Assembly: GCA_027579435.1 (NCBI GenBank)
Contig: JANBPK010000762.1
Span: 1 to 64,000 of the forward strand
Direction of reading: 5' to 3'
Length of the DNA: 64,000 nucleotides
DNA from: Candolleomyces eurysporus
Taxonomy: Eukaryota > Basidiomycota > Agaricomycetes > Agaricales > Psathyrellaceae
Below are positions 47,841 to 58,849 of this stretch, piece by piece. Numbering within the stretch: position 1 is the stretch's first letter; each line of letters opens with the position of its first letter. Made by a program: the position numbers and the translations under genes. The notes beneath the pieces were generated by a model. It made no database searches, was not told the DNA's origin, and saw only the letters and a program-made list of their open reading frames with translations.

Positions 47841-48263
47841 TCAACAAACCTGGCATTTGACCTTGTCAACGCTGCTCACCACCTCGGGCACACAATACCT
47901 CTGTGCACACTTCCCATCCTGACATCCATCACAATGCACAACAGTCTCGTAGGTATGCGGGGCCGATGTCGCTTGAGCGCAATCTGCAAGGACTAAATCG
48001 CCTCCACGCACACCAGCCAACTTTTAGCAGTTTGCCCATCGGCAAGCTGCANGGGGGGGATTGCCAGCCTCTAGATACGAATTGATGAGCTCGCGCACGT
48101 CTTTGTCGTCGACAACTAGCAAGTTGGGTTGAGATCCCGAAGCGATAACCTCTTCCATAAAATCTGCGTCGACGTTCTCGAAGGGTATAAGGCCGGTATA
48201 TAGCTGCCACATGGTGATCCCAGTGGCGTACAGATCGTCAGCGTATGCCTGGTTGATTATCAA
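47841..48263 (-). pseudogene. Protein kinase C-terminal fragment with Cys-rich tail
   Basis: From 48263 the reverse strand reads ADDLYATGITMWQLYTGLIP and FENVDADFMEEVIASGSQPN, the subdomain IX-X region of a protein kinase. The N-terminal lobe and catalytic loop are absent. After an N at 48052 and an unclear join, the tail YETVVHCDGCQDGKCAQRYC...VKCQVC ends at 47841-47843. The paired CxxC motifs look like a zinc-binding tail. This is a 3' fragment, not a working kinase. Confidence 0.6.
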
Positions 48264-48515
48264 CCAGAGCGGGGTTCACAGTGTATGTTCATCTTACCAC
48301 AACAACACCATAAGCTCGGTCCATGGATCCTTCCTTGGATTGACAGTAGTGGGCCTTCACACTTGTGGCAACTCAATTCAACTTCAAGAGGCAGGGCCTG
48401 AGGATGGCAAAGTGTTGATCACGTTCCAATTTGACGCCGCCGATTCCTAGTGCTGTGCGTTCGTTGCAACGCTTCTCTCTCTCTCTCACACACACACATT
48501 GTCTCGAGCTCAGCT
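48264..48515. promoter_or_regulatory. Likely promoter and leader of the membrane-anchored NLR-like gene
   Basis: The region ends in a CT repeat followed by a CA repeat (about 48475-48499), just before the ATG at 48516. No coding sequence was seen. Confidence 0.35.
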
Positions 48516-50801
48516 ATGCCTGTGTTCTCATCCGCAAAGACTCCCATTGTGAAGACTTCCACCAGCGCGTCTTCTGCCGAAGGTGCTCCAGAGAGTAAAG
48601 GGAAAGACAAGGTTCGCCCCTATCACGCTGATGCCCTGATGGTAAAGGTCTCAGGCAATACTGCAGCTTTCGAAATTGGGAGGCTTGTACAAACCTCCCC
48701 CTCCTAAACCCAGGAATGCCAAGGCAAATAAAGAATTCTTTCCCCCCAAGTTGCGAAAGACTTCGCAAGCGAATTCTGTTGAGCCTTCCGAGTCCCAACC
48801 TTCCAACTTCTTTGACACCACGTTCAGAGTGACAGCCGTCAGAGTCCACTCTCACCACCACTACCACCTCCACACCCTCAGAACCCTATTATTTGCTGCT
48901 GCCCTATCCTCGGGACTAACAACTGCGTTCATTTTCCTGTTCCGCTTCTATGACATTTGCAGGGTTCCGTGGGTAGATGTCGCTGGGTTCATGGGCGGAC
49001 TCGTACTACTCGGATTGTTATTACATGCTTTCAAATATTGCGCCAACCTTTTCTTGAAATTCTTCTCTGCAATCGATCGCGAACCACAGCAACGCCCAGT
49101 GGTTCATCATATCGCCATCTTCACAGCCAAGGATGCGCTTGAACACCTCAAACTACGCCAGACAGACATCATCAAGGCTATGGATGGTCCAGACATCCCG
49201 ACGGTCGCGCTAGCGGGATTCAACGAAGGTCTGGTCAAACAGGGCATAGCAACGTTACTGCAAGAAATTCACATCGTGCTTTCGAGAGACCTCACACCCC
49301 AGCTGCACGTATTAGAGGCAGTCGGAAAAGCGTGCTCGCCCTTTCCTTCTATGATTTTCATGCCATCCGGAACGACATTTCGACCACCCGTGTTCAACGC
49401 CGAAGGCAAAATTTTGACCGTTGAAGATTTGATTCCTCCCTCCGCTTCGCAACCTCGCTTCAGCATTGCACTGGAAAAGGGGCAGCCCTCGGTTCCCCGT
49501 GGGTCGACTGCCGGGGCCGACTACCATTACCAATCTCCCAGCGAAAACACACAAGACGGAGGAAGTCAAGGCGAGCAATCCAGAAACTCGCCAACGGAGG
49601 CCCGCGGGGTTGAGCCTCAGCCCAAGATACCAAGGAGTAGCTCGGATGACGAACTGCAACCCGGAGAGGAAGGGAGCCGGGGAGATGATGGGAGGGGCAG
49701 CCTTCCGCGAAATACCGCAGCTAGGGAAGGCGAGAATGCCCCAAGTGATAATGCTCAGGGTGGAGAACATGTGCCATCGTCTCAAGGTCCACCTGTCCCA
49801 GGAGATGATGGCGGTACCACTCAGCGGCCCCACAACATTCATTTTGACATCACGGCTGCGATTTATCAACCATCGCCAAGATCTAGTCCACTGCAAAAGT
49901 TGCAGCTCACCGGCGGGTTCAATTTTCAGGTATGCATCTGGCTCTAGGTACCTTTTCTCTCAGCTGGACCTGACCTTTTGGCCGGACTGTTCAGGTCACT
50001 CCAGGATGTACCGCCACTGTTGATTTCACCAAGATGCAGTGCCAAGCTCACAGCAATCCAGGCGTATCTTACCGATACTCGCAAAGCTACTTGAAAATTT
50101 TGATCGATAGCTACAGTCCCCGGTGGCGTTTATCCAAGCATAAACCCAAGAGCACGCGGGCCTCAGATGGGCAAGTCAAGCGCATAGTGTCGGAGAAGAG
50201 TGTCTGGCAACAGGCGCTCAAGGCTGGATTATCCCTGATTCCCTTCGGGGCACCCTTGAAAGCCGAAGGCGGTCTAAGCCGTACCAGTGAGCGCTTAACG
50301 TCGAATGAGGCCGTTCGTTTCGGCTCTCGCATTATCCAACGACATAATCTGGGGGTGTTCTGGTGGAGTTTCCACGTTGACGACGAGTATGAAAGAGATT
50401 GCGGCATCGAGTTGGGGGAAGATACCCTTCCGTCTGCCGAGATGTCTGTTTTACCCAGTGCAAACTCACCCAATGAGCCCCTGGATAAGTTGACGGTTGA
50501 AATCACATCGTTTTGGTCTCTGCTAAGGAAGGAGAGCGGAGGGTGGTTGTCTTATACACCTGGTGACTCCCTGCCTCCTGGGTTTTCAAACCTTTGCCAG
50601 GTGATTTGCATCGATTTACCACCTAGCGATGGAAACTATGTTTCTGAGATGCACGTCGGAGCTCCTGGAAAGCCCTCGCAGGTATCAACTGTTCATTCCC
50701 AAAGTGCCATTACCCCAACGGAAGCTGTATTGATGTTCAGTGGTGGTGCACAGAGCGTTGACGGGTTGGTCGATGACGGCAAGAGACTGGTTGGTGCTTA
50801 G
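48516..50801 (+). CDS. Membrane-anchored paralogue of the NLR C-terminal modules
   Basis: Three exons, 48516-48611, 48667-49929 and 49995-50801, about 721 residues. The first donor, GTTCGC, is unusual but keeps phase. N-terminus: MPVFSSAKTPIVKTSTSASS, then a proline/basic stretch (YKPPPPKPRN). Two helices follow, LHTLRTLLFAAALSSGLTTA with FIFLFRF, and VDVAGFMGGLVLLGLLLHAF. Module A (about 49110-49430) contains DIIKAMDGPDIPTVALAGFN and AVGKACSPFPSMIFMPSGTT. A disordered Ser/Glu/Gly-rich linker leads to module B (FDITAAIYQPSP, then VTPGCTATVDFTKMQCQAHS, FWWSFHVDDEYERDCGIELG), probably beta-rich. Modules A and B recur, with the same intron, in the NLR gene at 58850-63711 on the other strand. A membrane anchor thus replaces the NACHT domain. 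The function is unknown. Confidence 0.72.
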
Positions 50802-51517
50802 CCGCACATGGGTGATAGTGAGCGTCGGATATGCGTATGTATTTTACTAGTCTCCTTGTCTGATGCATCTGTATTCTAGTCGTGAGTTGTACATGTTGTC
50901 AAAATCTTCTCCATCATCGACGCCTACTTCCTGGTTACTACGTCCGAATGGTAAGAACTCATTCTCATTTGTATCATCCACCACTCCGTTCATCCAACAC
51001 TCCCGTCGTGGCTTCCTCAACGTCGAGCAACATTCTCTCAACGGACGCAGAGGGAGTGATTGCGAATTCTTTCTGTCGGCCAACCGATTGAATAACCGGA
51101 ATCTGAATTCTACGGTGAATCTCTTCGATCAGGATGTACCGAGTCGTCTATAGGAATTTTTTGACACCTGCATCCGTCTTGACTTACTTATTTATGCGCG
51201 TAATCTTGGGTAGATAGTTTTTGGTCTGTCGTACCCTGGTAGTGTTGAGCCAGACTGATCATAACGACATAGTTCCACCACATACTTTGCTTATTACTCA
51301 TATTTCCATTTTCTTCACCGAGTCTCCCGAGCCCTAGGCGCTTCGTGTATTGAAGCCGTTCGAAGCCGTTCTCGATTGATTGACCCCATGCGGAAGTAGC
51401 ACCCAGTATGTCAAATCCTCATTGCAGATGAGAGGCTCTTATCCCTCTTTCCACTTTGCTCCCACTTTCCCTTGAGTGGCACAGCTTCAACCACTGTAAA
51501 AGCACGTTCGGCATCGA
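50802..51517. other. Intergenic region, no gene recognised
   Basis: Short open frames near 50863-51153 show no domain. A short direct duplication (TTCGAAGCCG twice) occurs near 51356-51375. The stretch before 51518 resembles a promoter and leader of the broken BUD6 copy. Confidence 0.4.
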
Positions 51518-52139
51518 TGCAAGCTCCGGGGACAACCTCGGTAAGCTACCTACACTTGGGTCATCACTGACAATCGAATTCTTCGCAGTCGACTGACGGT
51601 CATGATGCTCTCTAATTGAATGCGGCTCTCAAGCCTACAGCGGTGGAATCTTCGGTAACTCGGCTCTTGGTATCCATCAAGAGCTTGTTCAGCGCTCTCA
51701 CCGATTGGAGCCACCAACGAGTGGGCGAACCACACGTCAGCGATTGCTATGTGCGCTTCGGAAACGACCTTGATGCTGTAAAAACAGCTTACGCTTGTTC
51801 CAATATATCCATGCCGTGGGTCTCGTTCGCATCTTCCTCATAGACAGTGTGTTACTCACCATATCATACCATGTTTGTTTGGGTAGCGCCCTACCCTGTA
51901 ATAGAGAAGTTGCTTCGACACCAGACGACCTGCGACTCGTCTTGGAGGAGTGTTTAGCGGAGGAAGCTACACTAGAGAACCTGGAGCTCTACCTTCCTGA
52001 AATTCGGCACATTATAACCGTGCTTCTGCAAACCCTACGTACAAAGCAAGCAAAATACAGGACCATCGTCACTGGCAAGAATCACACTTTGACAGGCTCG
52101 AGAAGAGGGCGACGAAGGGATCTAGCGACGAGGAGTTGA
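51518..52139 (+). pseudogene. BUD6/AIP3 N-terminal fragment
   Basis: Bud6/Aip3 binds actin and formins at polarity sites. Here LNAALKPTAVESSVTRLLVS, IKSLFSALTDWSHQRVGEPH and VSDCYVRFGNDLDAVKTAYA, and after a probable intron PDDLRLVLEECLAEEATLEN with LELYLPEIRHIITVLLQTLR, match the start of the family. An upstream exon may begin MQAPGTTS at 51518. A TAA at 51613-51615 lies in frame just before LNAALKP. The sequence ends at 52137-52139, after about 150 residues, although family members are several hundred residues longer. Both facts point to a truncated relic. Confidence 0.6.
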
Positions 52140-52425
52140 AAGTGGATCCATTTCCCGCTTGCTGGAAGCTGGTTTCTTAACGTATGATAGTTCGAGACTG
52201 TCAATTGTGCTCTCTTGAATGATAAGCCGCTGAGGGGGGCGTTCGGATCAAAGAGACGGGGTCGGGAGGCGCGCATCAGAAAAGGCGCATCACCTGACCG
52301 GCTATAATACGGACGGAGCAACCAATCGTCGTCATCCCGTTACTTTGACCACTCACACGCACGAACCTCTCAGCCATCGCTGCTGTCCCCCGATAAATTG
52401 CCAGAAGACTTNAGGAAAGGAAAAT

Positions 52426-53464
52426 ATGACGAACGCCCTGAAGAAGAGGAAGATCGCGGTCTTGGGCTCGAGATCTGTTGGTGAGTGTCACCCATTTCGT
52501 TTTCATTTCGTTATTCCATTGGGCGGGTGCGGGTACCCTCCATGTCATATCACATTTTTCTTCGTTGCCACTGGACATATGTCACGTTGGTTCTTTTCTA
52601 TTCCTGTGCTTCGTTTGTTCTCTTTCTGTTGTGTCGCGGGTGGTGGGCTGACTGAAACCCTGACGGTCCTCTGCGTGGTACAGGCAAGTCGTCGTTGGTG
52701 AAGCAGTTCATCGAGGTGAGCTCTCTTCCCTCCTCTCCAGGCGTCAAGGTTTGCTGATGATAGGTCTTGTGGCTTAGAACCATTTCCTGGACTCGTATTA
52801 CCCCACTATCGAGTCCACCTTTGCAAAGAGTGTGGTGTATAATGGAGTGGAGTACGACTGTCATATCATTGATACTGCTGGCCAGGTACGCACACCCTCC
52901 CCAGACCCATCCCAGTCCTCGTTACTGAGACTCTCCTCTTCCTCTTCCTCTTTCCCGCCGCTAGGATGAATACTCCCCGATAAACGCCCAACACGCAATT
53001 GGAATTCACGGCTACGTCCTCGTCTACTCGATCGCCTCACGAAGGTCGTTTGAGATGATCCAGAGCGTATATGACAAAATCATCGACTTTGCCGGGCTGA
53101 CGGACATCTCGTGTGTTATTGTGGGATCCAAGAGCGATTTGGCGCAGAGGTGAGTAGTGGGTTGGACACCTGAGCTCCACTTTCGGTGTTGCACGGTGCT
53201 GATGCTCTGATACAGTCAGAGACAGGTGGACCTTGCTGAAGGGGAGAAGCTAGCGAAGGAGATCGGATGCGCGTTCGTGGAGACGAGTGCGAAGAGTAAT
53301 ACTAACGTCGGTGAGTATCATTCTATCTCTCTTTGTCGAAAAATGGGGATACCAATTCTTTTACAGCCAAGGTGTTTGAGCTGTGTCTGCAAGAGATCGA
53401 GAAGCGGGCAGCACCGAATCAGGCAGATTCTACTTCTTCAAAACAGCCTTGTGCAATCATGTAG
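52426..53464 (+). CDS. RHB1: Rheb-type small GTPase
   Basis: Six exons join in phase (52426-52480, 52684-52715, 52778-52885, 52965-53149, 53216-53310, 53367-53464), giving about 190 residues. G1: GSRSVGKSSLVK, where the Arg in place of Gly is typical of Rheb. Switch I: DSYYPTIESTF. G3: DTAGQDEYSPI. G4 is VGSKSDL, with Ser in place of the usual Asn. G5: ETSAKSN. The C-terminus PCAIM is a CaaX box for farnesylation. Rheb controls TORC1 and nutrient uptake at endo- and lysosomal membranes in fungi. The chain starts MTNALKKRKIAVLG. The Ns nearby (52412) lie outside the coding part. The broken BUD6 fragment lies just upstream. Confidence 0.9.
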
Positions 53465-54386
53465 AAGAAGAGGAAGAATCGCAGCAGGAACAGGACCTCG
53501 CCCTACATTCCAGATTCCACCCACAAAGCGACTCCACCTCGGATATAGACTACCTCTCCCCCCCTCGACCCATCATCCACCCATAGTCTTGCAGCTTCGG
53601 CTAGCATCAATCGCATATTCTTGCGCAGGTCTGCCCACCCGTTCTGTTTCTTTCAAGAGCGATCAACAATTTTTTTTCTGAACCTGGCTGTATCAATGGA
53701 CACTCTGCTATTGCCTCGACCTCTTCTCCTCCCCTGTTGTTCGTCTCCCTTCTTGTATTGCTTTTCAATCTCTGGCCTCTTTTCCTTCCTACGCCTCCGT
53801 ATCATTTCCCTTTTGACTAAAGCGAAGTGCCAGCTGACGCGTCACCCCTACTTGTCTGTTTGTCTGTACGTGTCTTGTTATTATCCTATCTTTATTCTGT
53901 GGCGGAGGGTAGTGCACCGTGTACCGTGTAGGCTCTCTTTAGCTCGATGCCGGTTGGAAAGGAAATGAAGAAGGCGAAAACGGAGAAGGAAGTAGGTATT
54001 CATGTTGCTCGGATATTCATATATAGAATTCGAGTAATCGCATGCTTGCTGGATATNTTTGTACTACNATACTCTCTCCTCTTTCNTACTTATATTTATT
54101 GGCTTTGAGTCTCTCCTCTCAAGAGCAGCTTGGGTCCTGGGNGTTGAACAGATTCGAAGCCCCTATCCAATGGCGCGCTGCTGCGCGATCACCACACCGT
54201 CATCCATCATCACTGCTCTTGCAAGTCGACGCTCATCATCTTGAACCGGACATTCCTCATCCTCGTCTGAACGACGCGACGACGACTGCACCTCGCTGTC
54301 GACCTCACTCAAATCCGCCAAGCTCTCGGACTCTGATAACGATAACCTCTAAATTTCAATAACCAAGCAAACGACCCGACTAAGCC
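53465..54386. other. Intergenic region between RHB1 and ARPC5
   Basis: It is pyrimidine-rich after the Rheb stop, with C- and T-rich strings that give spurious open frames. Ns occur at 54057, 54068, 54086 and 54142. The 3' end holds the ARPC5 promoter. No gene was recognised. Confidence 0.5.
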
Positions 54387-55319
54387 ATGGACGTCAACTT
54401 CCGCAAGATCGACATTGATCAATTCGACGAGGACGTACTGCACGAATCTGAGCTGTACGAAGCGGACCCTAGAGATCCTTATGAAGTCCTTGAGGAGGCG
54501 AAGCAGAGGCAGGCAGCTGTGAGGACTTCGTTGGCTAGGTACGTTTCGTCCATCGCTGCTTGCTGGTGTCGCACGAAGAATATACGCTGATCGTTCGCTG
54601 GTTTGTTCTTTTTGGCGTGCTACGTTCTCTTCCTAATACCTCCTACTTGACCGGTATCCTATGTCGTCTTGTCTTGGACGTCTTCCGTGCTATGGATCTC
54701 CGTCGTTCGCTACGATTCGTGCCGGAATACATCGCTGCTGCTGCGCGATACGCACGTTTTCTGGATCGTAGGAGCGATATCGCGGGTGCACTAAGCATCG
54801 TGCTCGAAAACGCTCCGTATGGACCGAACGTCGAAGAAGCCAAGGTGTGCANCGCGTTATATCCTATTCTCTTCTAATCACTTACCTATTCACTCCCATT
54901 CTCTGTCCGACCCTCAATCCAAACCCATGATCAACTGAACCACGAATACAGAACCTAACCCTTCAAACCCTTCTCTCCATCCTCAACTCCACCAAATCCA
55001 CCGAAATCACAGGAGTCATCAAGTCGCTCTCACCTGATGCCCAGGATACACTCATGAAGTACCTCTATAAAGGCATGGGTCTCCCAGGGTGGGGAGATAT
55101 CAGCGGGAGTGTNCTNTTGGGTTGGCACGAGAAGGTGAGCTGGCTCCTTCTTNCTGTTTCGGTGTTTCCTGNGTTTCGTTTCGTCGTTCCCTTGATGNNA
55201 GTCGTGTTGTGCTCGTTGGTTGATTGAGCCCGGGGCTGACTCGCCTTTNTTTCTAGTTGACCGAGGTTGCGGGNGTGGGATGCATAGTGCGAACCATGAC
55301 GGATCGTCGAATTGTATGA
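54387..55319 (+). CDS. ARC15: Arp2/3 complex 16-kDa subunit ARPC5
   Basis: This subunit tethers ARPC1 in the actin-nucleating Arp2/3 complex. Four exons, 54387-54538, 54772-54844, 54952-55134 and 55257-55319, code about 156 residues, the normal length. MDVNFRKIDIDQFDEDVLHE; DPYEVLEEAKQRQAAVRTSL; after a 233-bp intron, SDIAGALSIVLENAPYGPNV; then NLTLQTLLSILNSTKSTEIT, TLMKYLYKGMGLPGWG, LLGWHEKLTEVAGVGCIVRT and the C-terminal MTDRRIV. Ns at 55113, 55116 and 55274 fall in codons without shifting the frame. Exons 3 and 4 are duplicated at 58106-58453. Together with the BBC1-like protein it belongs to the endocytic actin machinery. Confidence 0.9.
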
Positions 55320-55479
55320 TCACGAATAAACTGATCGCTTGCTATTTGTATGCCAACCGTGGACGATGATACAAAAGAATACAATATTTCACGACTACTT
55401 GGAGGACCGACCATGAGAGCGGGCAGCCCCTTGCGCAACTCTGAACGGAAACTACAATACAGACATATTCGTTATGTGC

Positions 55480-55940
55480 ATGATCCAGTGTAGTAAGGCA
55501 TGTCTCTTCCCCTCATACTCGGAACCCTCTGGATCGTACAGCGCGAAAGTCTAAATAATAACATTACAATCCACACAAACTCGGCTGACTTAATCGGAAC
55601 ACTCATGGTTAACCTGAAAGAACTCGAGGACGAGAACTGGAGAAGTTGCGAGAATCGAAATACGATCAGGACCTCCTCGCAAACCTGTGCACAAGAAGGA
55701 GCCTCACCATCCTCTGTGAACACAACAANAAAATAAATCTCGTAGAATGGGCAAAATGTCTGAAATGCGAAACCTTGGAAGACCCAAACCACATCTTTAC
55801 CACATGCCAAGCATTCAGGCCAGAAATACATACGGAATTTTGTATAAAAGATACTAGGGAAAGTAAAAGTAAAATGAAACCACCCGAAGAGCGTTCGAGA
55901 CCTACTGATATGCTGCCTACCAAACAAGGATGAGCCTCGG
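55480..55940 (+). mobile_element. LINE-type retrotransposon fragment (RNase H end and zinc knuckle)
   Basis: Reading across two frames I see ITIHTNSADLIGTLMVNLKE, KYDQDLLANLCTRRSLTILC and WAKCLKCETLEDPNHIFTTC. The Cx2C...HxxxxC pattern with surrounding Trp and Glu resembles the zinc-binding segment after the RNase H domain of non-LTR retrotransposons, such as the Tad-like elements of fungi. The frame shifts and an N at 55730 show that it is dead. No RT domain or poly-A end was found nearby. Confidence 0.5.
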
Positions 55941-56497
55941 CCCCCTAAGGGATAGACAGACTCAGAGATGCGACTGAAGGACCCTCAAAACCAAATCGGA
56001 AAACTGCGTACTATACGCCCTAAACGAGAAACTCACCCTTGAGATAATGGCGTCCGACAAAGTTAAATACAAAAAGAAAGGGCGCCATACTGGAAAACCT
56101 CAGCCGGTGCAGAGACTGATGGGACCTCCTCCCGCCTTTCCCGCGCCTGACTTGACATCCATGCCACAAATTATAATCCGGCTATGAACAGAGTTTACAA
56201 TCAGAACCCCGGTCTTTGGGTGCATACCAGGTTACTAAATAGAATTATCCGTCAACCAAGGGGTATGACTNTAACTTATGATAGATTCTTGAACTGGTTA
56301 CTCTGACCACAGCCGATGTGCGGGAACCGCATTGTGTGAGTTGTGTGCGTTGGCTGCGCACAACCCTAGACCTCCGGAAATTTCCGAACACATTACTTAT
56401 ACGCATGCCCGAGCAATGATAACATAGACTCCTTGCCCCAGGCCTTACCTCAGTTCCTGTTGCCCAACAACTTCCACCTGTGCCGCCCTTGCATTCA

Positions 56498-57630
56498 ATG
56501 AACATGCCGGGAAATTATAGTGTTGATACAGCCTTGACGGATGCTCGAGAAACCGACATCGTAATTCCGTGAGTTGACCAAAGATTGGTATATTCAGCTG
56601 CTCTACAACCCTTCTTTCAGAATCATGGGAGCGACTGGCGCTGGGAAGAGCAGCGTAAGAGCAAGGTTTCACTAGCAGAAGATTGAACTCACCTGTTTCT
56701 CAAAAGTTCATCAATGCCCTCCTCGATTACTTCGGAATTGTGAAGCATTTCGAGGTTGGCTCAGCCTTGGCGTCTTGCACGAGTGACCTCGAATCCGTCG
56801 TAATTGAAGGTCAAACCAACAATTGGAAGCGCATTAGAGGGCATAGAATCGTGATTGTCGACACGCCTGGCTTTGACGACACGTACGCTGGGGATTTCGA
56901 GATTCTGCAGCGAATTGCGCGGTGGTTAGAGGAATCGTAGGTCACGATATTAGTCCCTGGTAGTCATTCGCTGACCTTCGCTGCAACGGATAGATATCGC
57001 AAAAAGACGGTTCTAGGAGGGGTCATTTACCTGCACAACATCTCCCAGAATCGGTTTACCGGGACAGCTCGGAGAAACCTCGAGATTTTCAACCACCTAT
57101 GCGGCGAGTCGGCACTTGACAAGGTCGTCCTAGTCACCTCGCATTGGGGGACGGCTCCCGACCAAATTTTCGACAAGAGAGAGGAAGAACTGAAGAAACG
57201 ATACTGGAATACAATGATGGACGGTGGGACGCGAGTTGAACGATTGGTCGCCGGCGAAGAGCAAGCTAGTGCTTGGAACATCTTCCACTCTATACTCGAG
57301 AGGGTCGAGACACGAGCAATCCAGCAGATCAGGCCCGAGGGGCTCCAAATCCAAAGGGAGCTCGTCAACGAACGCAAACTCCTTCCCCAGACTCACGCAG
57401 CTCGAGAGCTGCGGGCTCAACTTGAGCAGATGGTCGAAGCGCAAACCCAGATACAAGCGTTGAAGGCTGACGCGGCTGCAGGGAATGCAGAAGCAATGGC
57501 GCAGCTGGAAGAGCAAGAGGCAAAAGTGAAGCAGATGGCGCAGCAGATCGAGAATCTGAAAGTCCCGTTCCCCATGCGCCTAGTCCAATGGATGAAGCTG
57601 GTCGTGGGGAGGTGGATTTGGGTAGGTTGA
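56498..57630 (+). CDS. AIG1-like P-loop GTPase with C-terminal coiled coil
   Basis: Four exons, 56498-56568, 56621-56654, 56707-56936 and 56994-57630, all in phase, about 323 residues. The ATG at 56498 gives MNMPGNYSVDTALTDARETD. G1, PIMGATGAGKSS, crosses an intron. FINALLDYFGI follows, then G3 VDTPGFDDT. SQNRFTGTARRNLEIFNHLC precedes a G4-like TSHWG. The C-terminal third is a coiled coil (RELRAQLEQMVEAQTQIQAL, AMAQLEEQEAKVKQMAQQIE) and ends in a hydrophobic amphipathic stretch (FPMRLVQWMKLVVGRWIWVG) that could touch membranes. AIG1/GIMAP relatives are expanded in basidiomycetes; the function is unknown. It lies between the ARPC5 gene and its partial copy. Confidence 0.78.
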
Positions 57631-58105
57631 GAGGTTGGTCCTTTGATATATGTAATTGTACAAGGCCTACCTTCGCTACGGCGTTGGGGCATAGTAGTGT
57701 AGGACCAAGTTCGGAGTCGATATGTCTCTTGGCTCTGGAGAATGTTACCGCATATGACGACCTTCAATGAGTTTAAGCCAGTGTTCAGTACAGACCCACG
57801 AGTTCGCTCGAGCGCTATGGCGGGATGCAACCAAGATGCAACCGTAATACATGCGACGAGTACTCTTGGTGATTTTCAACTCCACGTGCACGACCAAACA
57901 AACGTGACACGCTCATAGCCAGCGACCCCTATTCTCTCCTCCATGTCTTGTTTGTCGTCAAAGCGGATGATATTGTGCTGGGATGGAGCAAAAAATTATA
58001 AAATTTATTGACTATACCTCTATCTTGTCCCCGATCTCTCTCCTAAGCCTGAGTATGAGTGCTCTAGAACATGGAGTATGGACCTCCGAGCGAGGACGAA
58101 TACAG
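57631..58105. other. Intergenic region before the partial ARPC5 copy
   Basis: No coding sequence is recognised. Similarity to ARPC5 begins abruptly at about 58096, at the ACGAATACAG acceptor of ARPC5 intron 2. Confidence 0.5.
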
Positions 58106-58453
58106 AACCTAACCCTCCAAACCCTTCTCTCCATCCTCAACTCCACCAAATCCACCGAAATCGCAGGAGTCATCAAGTCGCTCTCACCCGACACCCAGGA
58201 TACACTCATGAAGTACCTCTATAAAGGCATGGCTCTCCCAGGGTGGGGAGATATCAGCGGGAGTGTTCTATTGGGTTGGCACGAGAAGGTGAGCTGGTTC
58301 CTTCTTGCTGTTCCGGTTTTTCGTTTCGTCGTTCGCTTGATGAGACTTGTTGGTTGATTGAGCTGGGGGCTGACTCGCCTTTGTTTCTAGTTGACCGAGG
58401 TTGCGGGTGTCGGATGCATAGTGCGAACCATGACGGATCGTCGAATTGTATGA
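58106..58453 (+). pseudogene. Partial ARPC5 copy (exons 3 and 4 only)
   Basis: Exon 3 (58106-58288, NLTLQTLLSILNSTKSTEIA) and exon 4 (58391-58453, TEVAGVGCIVRTMTDRRIV) match the ARPC5 gene with few changes (EIAGVI for EITGVI, PDTQD for PDAQD, MALPG for MGLPG). The first two exons and the start codon are missing. Its downstream flank also matches, until about 58531 against 55400. It is a direct repeat around the LINE fragment and GTPase gene. Confidence 0.88.
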
Positions 58454-58849
58454 TCACGAATTAACTGATAGCTTGCTATGTTGTATGCCAACCGTGGACG
58501 ATGATACAAGAGAATATAATATTTCACGACTCGCACACATCAAATTGATCTTTCAGGGATTGCACACTTCAATATTTACCCTACCCACAAGTATTCGCCG
58601 TAATTGTCGAGGGACACTGTCGACCCGAAGTAAACCCAGGTCGCCTGAAATGAAACTATCCTTGAACGCGCAAGGTTCAGGAGGAAAGGAAGGGACCGTA
58701 TTACTCAGTTTCTTGGGATGGAGCGCACGATCGTCGAATTGTACTGAAGGAGGACGCTTTCCGAACAGTTGTAACTATAATACAGACATTCAATCTACAT
58801 AAGCCCAAATTACTTGTGTCCAATGAAGCACATCTCTTGCCGGTATCGA
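58454..58849. other. Spacer before the NLR 3' end
   Basis: The first ~80 bp is still the ARPC5 3' flank copy. The rest has no recognisable gene and should include the 3' UTR of the reverse-strand NLR gene. Confidence 0.45.
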
